Positions 46,111 to 56,842 of a stretch of DNA of 64,000 bases are shown piece by piece. Origin of the DNA: Timema cristinae. Lineage: Eukaryota; Arthropoda; Insecta; Phasmatodea; Timematidae. A model generated the notes under the pieces. That model was given only the letters and a program-made list of their open reading frames with translations. It was not told the DNA's origin and ran no database searches. Position numbers and translations under genes: made by a program. The stretch covers positions 125,804,132 to 125,868,131 of the forward strand of contig JBCFYV010000012.1 in assembly GCA_039000515.1 (NCBI GenBank), written 5' to 3'. The number at the start of each line of letters is the position of its first letter. The first letter of the stretch is position 1.

Positions 46111-47720
46111 TGCCCTTGTAGTGTAATTCACGGCCTCTTGTTCTTCTGTGCAATCACAGATATATTTGTAATGTTCGGGTCCGTGGTTCATCCCCGCGAA
46201 GGGCAACACTTTTGTAGTAGTAGTAGTTGATAGCCATTTTTGTAATGATACTGTTCACAATTTACAATTAATATATTTTGATATTCCACCGATCAGGTTG
46301 GTGTGACTTATTATCAGTTTACGATTGATATCACTTATATTTTGTAAGAAGTGTTTATCCAGCGCCATTGCTGTATGAACAGGGTGAATTGGCCAGCCGA
46401 TATCACTTCTCAGGGAACTGGGGTGATCCACATGTGTTTGGATCACGATTGGTCCAATCTATAATTACGGTCCTGACTTGTCGGTGACCATCACGCGTTG
46501 CAACAGGGTTGTTTTTGATGACTTGGATTGTGGGATACATTCTTCTCCCCTTCCTCTCCATTTGTCCTTCGAGGAGACTTTGTTTGGGTGGCTGATATAT
46601 ATATATATATAGCGAGAGAGAGAGAGAGAGAAAGATGCATTACGTAGATATCTACCGGAATGTATAATGTAAATTAAATACATTTTTAATATTATTACGT
46701 TGGGTTTGTAATGATATGAAATTATACATATCAATATGTTATTATTCAAATCTATATTCAAAATTACTATATTTAATATTCGAGCGGGTAGTAAGATTTA
46801 TTTGTGTAGAACTGTCGAGTTGTAAGGTGTGGTGAAATCCTTCTACGTCTCTATTTAAAAAGAAACGCACTTTCCGTGGAAAGAGACGCACCTGGATGAC
46901 CTCACCCCTTTTCTTCTAGGAAGCTTCGAGAAGGAAATGTCGCTTGATATACCCCTTGAAATGCGCACATCTCCTCACTGCTGGTGATCCTTCCTTCTCG
47001 ACAAGAACACGTATAGCTAAGATCATTTAACGCAATAGTAGGGCTTTTATCAAAATAAAAATGCGTGTGATATCTAGCTAGTTAAACAGTTTATTCATTT
47101 AAAATTAAAATAAAAGACTATAAAAAAACACCAGAACTTTTAATTTATAAAATAATACCATTAATTATGCAATAATATCACCCTTACGATGGAGTATAGA
47201 CATTTCTTATCAGGCTAGCGTTTAAATTATTACAGGTTATATCTGATTAGTTCTATTGATTGATAAAAAGGGAAGTAATTGTCACTCCTTCGAGCCTCGC
47301 GCACACCAAGAGGACGATATTACTTTTGATGAAACGTCTGCTCCAGATGTCGGAAAGTTTGACTGTCAGATAAAGAGGGCGGCACAGTTGAAGCACGGTG
47401 GAGGATTATGGGAGTGGTCCGACTCGCACGTAAGCACTCAGCTTTCTGGAGTATCCCTTCTCGTTGTTTGAACAACTCCAACTCGTGAGGTCTGTGCCCT
47501 CTTGTCGAGGGGGCTGTTTGAGGAACAGCTTGGTACCAGGAAACAAAAACACAAACAACGGACATTTTGGGATTCCTGGAGAATTCTTTACCTGACGTCA
47601 TCAACAAGATTCCCTCCTCATTGGTATTATCTCGTACATCGGTCAGTTACAACTTCTCACTCCAGGAGAAAGGAAGTATTGTGATGGTACAAAGAATATA
47701 ACTCTAGATTGTGATGGCTG
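46111..47720. other. intergenic DNA; (TA)n/(GA)n at 46588-46631
   Basis: A (TA)n run passes directly into a (GA)n run. A 'gagcgggtagtaagattta' fragment at 46781 may be a SINE tail. Frames at 47256-47471, 47320-47607 (minus) and 47502-47684 are short and overlap on opposite strands, without a recognised motif. TGACGTCA occurs at 47593-47600. Confidence 0.4.
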
Positions 47721-47722
47721 TC

Positions 47723-48205
47723 GACGTCACATGACCCCTGAACTGTCCGTCCGTCTGTCTGTATCTGGGTCTAAAACCGAAACCATTTTACCAGTCAGTC
47801 TAAAACTGGAGCTTTCACAAGTTTGGAATTAGATATCTAATCCTAACACTAGGTAATTTCTTAGGGATGAAAACAGAAAAACAAAACATATCATCTCAAA
47901 ATTGGCTCTAGTGCTTTTGATCAAATTTCGTCTCTAAGGGCTGTTTAACACTACACCCAAAATGGCGCATCTCGTTTTGCCATGAGAATGACTTGGAGGG
48001 AAGCTCTAACTTTGGTACGAGATAAGATATCATTGAAAGGTTGAAGGACTCTTGAAAATATAAACCTTTTATTTCAAATAATATTTTATAAAATCAATTT
48101 TTTCAGAGCTATAGGCAAGTATATTTATCAATGGAGCTTATGAAAATGGGGAGTTAATAAGGCACAGACCTAAATGTATGTTTCTGTAACAGTGTATATT
48201 ATTTT
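47723..48205 (+). repeat. dispersed element F copy
   Basis: 'gtcacatgacccctgaactgtccgtccgtctgtctgt', 'gggtctaaaaccgaaaccattttacc', 'tttggtacgagataagatat' and 'aatattttataaaatcaatttttt' repeat the order at 19157-19637. 'ggggagttaataagg' and 'tatgtttctgtaacagtg' repeat the 34965-35095 fragment. Together these give an element about 480 bp long. Confidence 0.6.
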
Positions 48206-48251
48206 ATACAAATGTTCTCTGTTTAAAATATTTCAACAGCTACAAGCCACA

Positions 48252-48445
48252 CCAGTGGTCGAATGGCTTAGGGTATCGTCCTCGCAATAGATTGGACTGC
48301 CGATAACAGGCAGAAAGGGATTAGAATCTCAATTCGAGTGTACCAAGATTTTTTCCTTAAATTATTATCTACTCTCCCCTCTACGAAAATGCTGGTACAC
48401 TACCTCTAAATACAACCTTCCACACCTAACACGTAAGTGTAAAAC
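48252..48445 (+). mobile_element. SINE family B copy, diverged
   Basis: 'accagtggtcgaatggcttagggtatcgtcctcgcaatagattggactg', B-box-like attagaatctcaattcgagt (48319-48338), and 'ctctcccctctacgaaaatgctggtacactacctctaaatacaacc'. Confidence 0.7.
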
Positions 48446-48718
48446 CCTAAGTAGCAGTAGACGCAGGGGAGAGCTGTGAAGGTTCAAAGTGTCCATATAG
48501 ACAACCCGCACAACAGACCAGTCACTCGGTGTGCATCTAGGAGAATGGTCGGGGGTTCGGCTGGAAACGGTACACATGTTGACTCTTAGGTCAACAGAAA
48601 GATCTAACATTTTACATAGGAACATACTGTACTCTGTGTGAGTAGACCTAAATATGTTTGGTGATGAGTACAGGGTATAAAACTCATCATTATGTAACCT
48701 TGATTAACCTAACATAAC

Positions 48719-48806
48719 ATACATAACTATGGTTTACACACCATTTATTCATCACCTTATATCGATAAGGTGATGAATAAATGGTGTGTAAACCATAGTT
48801 ATGTAT
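48719..48806. repeat. 88-bp near-perfect palindrome (42-bp arms, 4-nt centre)
   Basis: Bases 48719-48760 are the exact reverse complement of 48765-48806. The four central bases are atcg. Pairing ends at 48718/48807. No mismatch was found when I compared the arms base by base. Confidence 0.95.
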
Positions 48807-49220
48807 TCTCCTCCACTCTCCACTATCTTCATCCATGTCTGGACTAAGTATTAATATAAACAAACTTATACGAATTTACTGTTCTAACAAATGTAATAAT
48901 TGTCATTTTATATTTACAAAATTTAAGTCTATTTAAACAGTAACAATAAAATCAAACCAAACTTTCAAAAACTTCTCTCCATGCTTTAAAAATAATGTAT
49001 ATCTGTGCAACCATATTTGATTGTATCCTTTCTGTGTAGGTATTGGTGTTTGACGGGTTCAACAGAAATACTGACTGTATCAACTGATAACGAGGATTGA
49101 TAGGAATCACAAGTCAATCTTCAGGATCGTATTATAATATGTAAAAAATTAAAAGTTACTTATCCGAGTTGGACTCTTACTGTTCCCTTTTCCAATATCT
49201 CTAACTATATTGATAAAAAA
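48807..49220. other. AT-rich intergenic DNA
   Basis: No supported feature. Confidence 0.4.
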
Positions 49221-52105
49221 ACTGTCTACAAGGATATCTCCCAGTCCACCACTGTCTACAAGGATATCTCTCAGTTCACCCTGTCTACAAGGATATCTCC
49301 CAGTCCACCCTGTCTACAAGGATATCTCCCACTCCACCCTGTCTACAAGGATATCTCCCAGTCCACCCTTGTCTACAAGTATATCTCTCAGTTCACCCTG
49401 TCTACAAGGATATCTCCCACTCCACCCTGTCTACAAGGATATCTCCCAGTCCACCCTTGTCTACAAGTATATCTCTCAGTTCACCCTGTCTACAAGGATA
49501 TCTCCCACTCCACCCTGTCTACAAGGATATCTCCCAGTCCACCCTTGTCTACAAGTATATCTCTCAGTTCACCCTGTCTACAAGGATATCTCCCACTCCA
49601 CCCTGTCTACAAGGATATCTCCCACTCCACCCTGTCTACAAGGATATCTCCCAGTCCACCCTTGTCTACAAGTATATCTCTCAGTTCACCCTGTCTACAA
49701 GGATATCTCCCAGTCCACCCTTGTCTACAAGTATATCTCTCAGTTCACCCTGTCTACAAGGATATCTCCCAGTCCACCCTGTCTACAAGGATATCTCCCA
49801 GTCCACCCTTGTCTACAAGTATATCTCTCAGTTCACCCTGTCTACAAGGATATCTCCCACTCCACCCTGTCTACAAGGATATCTCCCAGTCCACCCTTGT
49901 CTACAAGTATATCTCTCAGTTCACCCTGTCTACAAGGATATCTCCCAGTCCACCCTGTCTACAAGGATATCTCCAGTCCACCTGTCTACAAGGATATCTC
50001 TCAGTCCAACCCTGTCTACAAGGATATCTCTCAGTCCACCTTTACAAGTATATCTCCTAGTCCACCCTGTCTACAAGGATATCTCTCAGTCTACCACTGT
50101 CTACAAGGATATCTCTCAGTCTACCACTGTCTACAAGGATATCTCCCACTCCACCCTGTCTACAAGGATATCTCCCAGTCCACCCTGTCTACAAGGATAT
50201 CTCCAGTCCACCCTGTCTACAAGGATATCTCCAGTCCACCCCTGTCTACAAGGATATCTCCCAGTCCACACCCTGTCCAAGTATATCTCTCAGTTCCACC
50301 TTGTCTACAAGGATATCTCCCAGTCCTACCACTGTCTACAAGGATATCTCTCAGTTCACCCTGTTACAAGGATATCTCAGTCCACCCTGTCTACAAGGAT
50401 ATCTCCCACTTCCACCCTGTCTACAAGGATATCTCCAGTTCACCTTGTCTACAAGGATATCTCCAGTTCACCAGTCTACAAGGATATGTCACTCACATGT
50501 CTAAGGTATCTCCCAGTCCACCCTTGTCTACAAGTATATCTCTCAGTTCACCCTGTTACAAGGATATCTCCCACTCCACCCTGTCTACAAGGATATCTCT
50601 CAGTCCACCCTTGTCTACAAGTATATCTCTCAGTTCACCCCTGTCTACAAGGATATCTCCCAGTCCACCCCTGTCTACAAGTATATCTCTCAGTTCACCC
50701 TGTCTACAAGGATATCTCCAGTCCACCCTTGTCTACAAGTATATCTCCTCAGTCCACCCTTGTCTACAAGGTATATCTCTCACTTCACCCTGTCTACAAG
50801 GATATCTCCCAGTCCACCCTTGTCTACAAGTATATCTCTCAGTTCACCCTGTTTACAAGGATATCTCCCATCCACCCTGTCTACAAGGATATCTCTCAGT
50901 CCACCCTGTCTACAAGGATATCTCCCAGTTCACCCTGTCTACAAGGATATCTCCCAGTCCACCCTGTCTACAAGGATATCTCCCAGTCCACCTCTGTCCG
51001 CGAGGATATCTCCAGTCCAACCCTGTCTACAAGGATATCTCCCAGTCCACCCTTGTCTACAAGGATATCTCCAGTCCACCCTGTCTACAAGGATATTCTA
51101 GTCTCACCCTGTATACAAGGATATCTCCCAGTCCACCTACTGTCAGCGAGGATATCTCCCAGTCCACTTGTCTACAAGGATATCTCCCAGTCCTACCACT
51201 GTCTACAAGGATATCTCCTCAGTCACCCTGTATACAAGGATATCTCTAAGTTCACCCTGTCTACAAGGATATCTCCCTGTCCACCCCTGTCTACAAGTAT
51301 ATCTCTCAGTTCACCTTGTCTACAAGGATATCTCCCAGTCCACCTTGTCTACAAGATATCTTCAGTTCACCCTTGTCTACAAGGTATATCTCCCAGTCCA
51401 CCCTTGTCTACAAGTATATTCTCAGTCACCCTGTCTACAAGGATATCTCCAGTCCACCCTGTCTACAAGGATATCTCCCAGTCCACCCTGTCTACAAGGA
51501 TATCTCTCCACCCACCCTGTCTACAAGGATATCTCCCAGTCCACCCTTGTCTACAAGTATATCTCTCAGTTCACCCTGTCTACAAGGATATCTCCCACTC
51601 CACCCTGTCTACAAGGATATCTCCCAGTCCACCCTGTCTACAAGGTATATCTCTCAGTTCACCTTGTCTACAAGGATATCTCCCAGTCCACCCTTGTCTA
51701 CAAGTATATCTCCAGTCACCCTTGTCTACAAGTATATCTCTCAGTTCACCCTGTTACAAGGATATCTCCCAGTCCACCCTTGTCTACAAGGTATATCTCT
51801 CAGTCACCCTGTCTACAAGGATATCTCCCAGTCCACCCCTTGTCTACAAGGATATCTCCAGTTCACCCTGTTTTACAAGGATATCTCTCAGTCCACCCCT
51901 GTTACAAGGATATCTCCAGTCCACCCTGTCTACAAGGATATCTCCCAGTCTACCTCTGTCTACAAGGATATCTCTCAGTATACCACTGTCTACAAGGATA
52001 TCTACCAGTCCACCCTGTCTACAAGGATATCTCCCAGTCCACCCTGTCTACAAGGATATCTCCCAGTCCACCCTGTCCACAAGGATATATCCCAGTCCAC
52101 CTCTG
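49221..52105 (+). repeat. 29-30-bp minisatellite array (about 98 copies)
   Basis: The unit is ctgtctacaaggatatctcc then cagtccacc, with subtypes 'aagtatatctctcagttcac', 'cccactcc' and 'cccagtcc'. The first third follows a regular alternation of subtypes. From about 49970 on, units with missing or extra single bases are common. Overlapping forward frames of 929, 679, 324 and 270 codons span it in different phases, with peptide words STRISPSPP, CLQGYLPVHP and VYKDISQST being the three readings of one DNA unit. This pattern rejects a coding interpretation. Confidence 0.97.
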
Positions 52106-53094
52106 TGCTCCGTACTTTCTATCGTTAATGGAGCACATTTAGCGCTAGTCCCGACACAAACTGTTGACCTCTCGTTACCAGGATCTTGTTATCTCCCCGG
52201 ACACTACTTGGCGCTCTCGGACATTTATGGGGCCGACGAGGAGTAGACACAAACAACCTCGCAACGACTTCAAAGCGACCCGAGAGATGAGATGCGCCGC
52301 GCCGCGCCGTGTTTGCTCATTACAGTAACAACGCCCGCAAGGCTCCCCCTGTCTTATTAGAAACAATAACAATTGGTCTCGGCGTGGTACTGTGGTACTA
52401 GTTACATAGTTATATATTTATTCATCGTTCAATGCCTGTTGACGGTTTTTATCACTCGTGATCCTGGGTGGTGTCCCTCGTTTGGAACATGCTTTACAAG
52501 GTCAGTGATTCAGTGCGTTACGCAATTACTGTCCACCCCTGTGCGTTCCACCCCTCATTTAGGGTGGGGGCATTTTGACTACGCTAATGGCGTAAGGTTG
52601 AGGAGGGTAGGGCATAAAGGAAATGTAACAACATTTTTTAAAGTCTGTCCGTTTCCAAGATTACCCGTTTCAGTGATTGAAATGCTGTAAGCCAGTGTGG
52701 TATAACTGCAGCCCCCGCTCAATAAACTTGTGGCCAGCACAGTTTCCTGAGAAAATAATAAAAGTCAACCCTCAGTACAATATATGAAATAGTTAATAAT
52801 CCTAATAAAGATATTTATTTGAAAGTCATGATTGTATTTTACTGTACATTTATTTGTTTATGTACAATGCTTGTGAAAGTGTGTGTGTGATTATTTCATA
52901 TATCCTGCTCCAGAAATTGTTCATATCATTTTAGAATCGATTATTATATAATTATTTGCATCTAAATCAAATCCTATTCAGAGATGAGGTTATTTTATGT
53001 TTTCAGTCACGTCTAATAAAAAACGCCATTAAAACAGCTTCGAAACACCAATCCATTAAATTAAAATTAATTTTAATATAAAACATATTTAAAT
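52106..53094. other. intergenic DNA, GC-rich at first
   Basis: Bases 52110-52380 are CpG-rich (gcgccgcgccgcgccg near 52290). A 105-codon frame at 52373-52690 is unrecognised. After 52740 the DNA is AT-rich. Confidence 0.4.
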
Positions 53095-53240
53095 ATTTAA
53101 TGAGATAAGGATCCCGGGTTCAATTCCTGTCATTGCTGAAAAATTTATCTTTGGCAAAATGTGGGTTTCCCCCTTTCACAGCGATAAATTAACGGCCGTG
53201 GGCTGGATGTTGTGTTTTCAGTGACGGATCAACGCCAGTT
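53095..53240 (+). mobile_element. SINE family A, head-truncated
   Basis: B-box cccgggttcaattcctgtca (53113-53132), 'tgaaaaatttatctttggcaaaatgtgggtttcccc', 'tttcacagcgataaattaacggccgtgggctggatgttgtg'. Confidence 0.7.
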
Positions 53241-53767
53241 TTTATAAAAAAGTTATATTATTTAAACAGTTTAACTTTCATGGGTTTTAATCTCGAATTG
53301 TATTCTGTCGAATGCAAATTTAGAATTTATTTGTATTGTAAATTCAGAATTTGATGATAATCCTTCCATTATTAAAATTCGAAACTTTGGTGGACTTTCT
53401 CTTGAGATAGTTATACCCAGTCCACCTCATTACACCCTGCTAAGGACTTTATATACGCAGCCATGGCGGCTCTAAGAAGAATAAACAAGCCAAGAAATGC
53501 AGCGACCACTGGTCCATCAGACTCATCTCTCATGTGAGGAAGATCGTGGCGAGAATACTCAACAGGAGACTGGAACAGAAAATAGAAAGTGGGAAGAATA
53601 AAAACCAATTTGGATTCAGAAAAGGAACCAGAGATGCCATCGGGATGCTGAGAATACTTTCAGAAAGAATGTTGGGAGTCAATGAACAAGTCTTCATTGG
53701 TTTCATCGACTGTCAGAAGGTGTTAGATAGAGTGAGATGGAGGGAACTGATGGAAATACTCAAGAAG

Positions 53768-54510
53768 ATTGGCATCAACTGGTGAGAGAGAGAAGGTTGA
53801 TTGCAAACCTGTACCTGGACAGAAGACTGATTTAAACTGTACCTGGACAGAGAGTGAAGGTGAGGCATCAACTGGAGAGAGAGAGAAGGTTGATTGTAAA
53901 CCTGTACCTGGGACAGAAGACTGATTGTAAACCTGTACCTGGGACAGAGAGTGAAGGTGAGGCATCAACTGGAGAGAGAGAGAAGGTTGATTGTAAACCT
54001 GTACCTGGGACAGAGAGTGAAGGTGAGGCAACAACTGGGAAGAGAGGAAGGTTGATGTAAACCTGTACCTGGGACAGAGAGTGAAGGTGAGGCATCAACT
54101 GGAGAGAGAGAGAAGGTTGATTGTAAACCTGTACCTGGGACAGGAGTGAAGGTGAGGCATCAACTGGAGAGAGAGAGAAGGCTGATTGCAAACCTGTACC
54201 TGGGACAGAGAGTGAAGGTGAGGCATCAACTGAGAGAGAGAGAAGGTTGATTGTAAACCTGTACCTGGGACAGAGAGTGAAGTGAGCATCAACTGGAGAG
54301 GAGAGAAGGTTGATTGTAAACCTGTACCTGGGACAGAGAGTGAAGGTGAGGCATCAACTGGAGAGAGAGAGAAGGTTGATTGTAAACCTGTACCTGGGAC
54401 AGAGATGAAGGTGAGGGATCAACTGGAGAGAGAGAGAAGGCTGATTGCAAACCTGACTGGGAAGAAGACTGATTGCAAACCTGTACCTGGGACAGTGAGT
54501 GAAGGTGAGG
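53768..54510 (+). repeat. 66-bp tandem array inside the LINE RT domain (about 11 copies)
   Basis: The unit is ggcatcaactggagagagag, agaaggttgattgtaaacct, gtacctgggacagagagtga, aggtga. It corresponds to the RT segment from 'GINW' through 'RRLIANLYLGQRVKVR', so the junction joins the end of this segment back to its start. Some copies carry a partial inner duplication (acagaagactgattgcaaac). Confidence 0.9.
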
Positions 54511-54659
54511 CTGGATGATGGAGAGACTAACAGCGTGGAGATAGGAAGAGGAGTGAGACAGGGATTCTCTTTGTCACCCAGTCTGTTCAACTTGTATGTA
54601 GAGTGGCTGGTGAGGGAAACCCGGAGGTCTGTGGCAATTTCAGGCTAGGAGGACGCCTC

Positions 54660-54688
54660 GTTAACACAATAAACACAATAAACACAAT
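54660..54688 (+). repeat. 9/12-bp triplication at the RT YxDD position
   Basis: Three copies of an aacacaata(a) unit encode NTI-NTI-NTI between 'GGRLV' and 'IYLAKNN'. Intact relatives typically have NTI followed by the YADD catalytic box and then the equivalent of YLAK (family knowledge). Confidence 0.7.
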
Positions 54689-54900
54689 AATATATCTGGC
54701 CAAAAATAATAGAAGAGTTAAAGGAAATGATGGACCGGCCGTGGAGATAGGGAGTAGATATGGCATGGAGTTTATTCAACATTGAGAAGTTGTGATGTTG
54801 GTTCCAACAAATCAAAATTGGAAACCAGAAGTTGGAAAACATAGAGCAGTCAAGTAGCTGAGAAATCTGTGACAAAGATGCCTTCGCACTAAAGAATTGG

Positions 54901-55240
54901 GTCAAGGATCGCCTTGGCAACAAGAGAGTTACTGATGACCAGAGAGTGAATGTTAGGTCTAAGATCACTTGGCCAACAAGAGAGGTTACTGATGACCAGA
55001 GAGTTGAATGTTAGGTCAAGTCGCCTTGGCAACAGAGAGGTTACTGATGACCAGAGAGTTGAATGTTAGGTCAAGGATCACCTTGGCCAACAAGGAGAGG
55101 TTACTGATGACCAGAGAGTTGAATGTTAGGTCAAGGATCGCCTTGGCCAACAAGGAGAGGTTATGATGACCAAGAGTTGAATATTAGGTAAAGGGATCAC
55201 TTGCAACAAGGAGAGGTTACTGATGACCAGAGAGTTGAAT
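54901..55240 (+). repeat. 60-bp tandem array inside the LINE C-terminal region (about 5.5 copies)
   Basis: The unit is caaggatcgccttggccaac, aaggagaggttactgatgac, cagagagttgaatgttaggt, encoding approximately RIALANKERLLMTRELNVRS. The final copy runs into ELNLELRKKLMK, so the array ends in-frame with downstream LINE sequence. Confidence 0.9.
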
Positions 55241-55690
55241 TTAGAGCTGAGGAAAAACTGATGAAATACAACATTGCAGCATCACACTGTACGGAGCAGT
55301 AACTTGCATTCTTAGAAAGATATAAAAGAAAAACTTGGAGAGCTTTGAGATGGAAAAGACTTGAGAGGTTCAGGTGGACAGACAGGGTGGAAAACGAACA
55401 GATCCTAAGAAAGAGAGGTGATAAAAGAATCTTTGGAAGTGATTCTTTGGTACAAAGCAAATTTGATCGGACACATCCTTAGAATAAACTGTATTCTGCA
55501 TGACGTCATAGAAGGAAAGGTTGAGGGAAAGAGGAGCTTAGGAAGGAGGAGGATTCAAATACCAGATGACTCGAAGGAAAGAAGAACATTCTGGGAGCTG
55601 AAGGAGGCAAAGGACCGGGCATTGGGAGTCTTAGTTCATTGTCTAAAGGAGAGTACGTCGTAAGACAGAACAAACAATATTAATAATATT

Positions 55691-56842
55691 AATAATGGAC
55701 GTAGTCTGATTTTCACAGGAAGCACGATTTTGAAAACTGGAAACTCATGTTGAGGGGGAAACACATATTGTATAAAAATAATTATGCAAACATTGTTAGT
55801 CCTAATAATTAATGAGGTAAGTGTCAATTATAAATTAATTCATAAGAGTGTGTTAGTAAAACTTTTGATAAATGTTTATATGAACTTTATATTTAGTATA
55901 TCAAATGAAAATATGTTTATAATGCCAAATACTAGTGACTTTCAATTCAATGTTGGTGGTCGAAAGAGAGTCCCTAAAAAAGGCTGGGGGGGGGAGGAGT
56001 AAGAGGGGTGTGTAGTATTTCCTTTCCTCGCCCTTCTACACTACTCAATATGACGTCAGTAGTTTGAAAGTGTGAATGATTTAGATAGTGCGGAGCAGAC
56101 CACATGTTCCCTGCCTGTGAATGGAGTGAGGTCGACAGACAGACAGACAGACAGGAAGACACTGCCTGGTCACCCCAACCCACTGGCGCTCACGATGTGT
56201 GAATGAGCGGCTCTGTCTCTATATCCGAGGGTAAGCTCCTGGGAAAGGTCAGCACCAGTGGTCGTGGGTCATTGCCAGACGCCAGATGAATTTGTGCCGT
56301 CACCGGATCCTTCACTGGAAGCTGGGAGACGCAGCAGTCGGGTTCAGAGCAAGAACCGCGCAAGCGACTCGCACGGAGAGAATCACACAACTTTCATTCC
56401 AATATAATATATGGACTGTTTTAACTTGACGATTTGGCATCTCGTCTCTACACAATATATATCAAATTGCGTGAACCAATATTAACGAGATTTGTCAGAG
56501 ACATTCTTTGCACCTAAGTCAAACATTATCCGTTTCAATATGGAATCTGCTATAAAGGTTTTGCGTTAAACTAATCTAAAGAAATTTTAATATAACATAG
56601 ATTTAAGCAATCAATCGAGCTTTAAAGCATATTTTGGTAAATGATTACAATTGTATACCTATATTTCGAGACTAAAATCTTAAGCTACAAAAAAAAGTGT
56701 TTTTCACCAAGAAGATAATGTTCTATTGAATAGAGTATTCATTTATTTTATGTCTTAATCGATCAACCAGAAGAAATATCAGCTAAAAAAGAAAGAAAGA
56801 TTACTAAAGAAGATATTTAAACTTTAAATCTATTGAAAGATT
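55691..56842. other. intergenic DNA between LINE and 58-bp array
   Basis: G-rich run at 55985-55997, (GACA)n at 56132-56153, TGACGTCA at 56051-56058. Bases 56200-56400 are GC-richer with a 66-codon minus frame, unrecognised. No gene supported. Confidence 0.4.

Larger units (their letters stand above)
53444..55690 (+). pseudogene. 5'-truncated non-LTR retrotransposon (LINE) ORF2 relic with internal tandem expansions
   Basis: The relic covers reverse transcriptase (RT) and C-terminal regions of a LINE; no endonuclease domain is present, as is usual for 5'-truncated insertions. An open frame from 53444 reads CSDHWSIRLISHVRKIVARI, then QFGFRKGTRDAIGMLRIL and FIDCQKVLDRVRW (RT motif A region, with the first catalytic Asp retained). 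It continues to 'KIGINW' at 53785. Bases 53768-54510 are then a 66-bp tandem array. The RT frame resumes at about 54508 as 'LDDGETNSVEIGRGVRQGFSLSPSLFNLYVEWLV'-type sequence (RT motif B region; split here: GRGVRQGFSLSPSLFNLYVE). The motif C YxDD box is missing and is replaced by a 9-bp triplication (54660-54688). A 60-bp array occupies 54901-55240. The C-terminus reads LIGHILRINCILHDVIEGK near 55460-55520. It ends gtcgtaagacagaac plus AAT-rich DNA. Many stops and frameshifts make it nonfunctional. Confidence 0.85.

Noticed and set aside
45481..46230. 249-codon Ser/Cys/Leu-rich frame
   Set aside because: It follows a decaying 29-bp repeat into CT-rich low-complexity DNA; its composition is explained by the base composition.
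49221..52105. Derivation of the 29-30-bp array from LINE 'WTDR' coding sequence
   Set aside because: The reverse complement has a superficially similar ggtggactggga string, but the rest of the unit does not translate to LINE-like sequence in any frame.
49210..52246. Open frames of 929, 679, 324 and 270 codons resembling repetitive secreted or structural proteins
   Set aside because: All are different phases of the same 29-30-bp DNA unit, overlap each other, switch phase at indels and lack exon, signal-peptide or promoter context.
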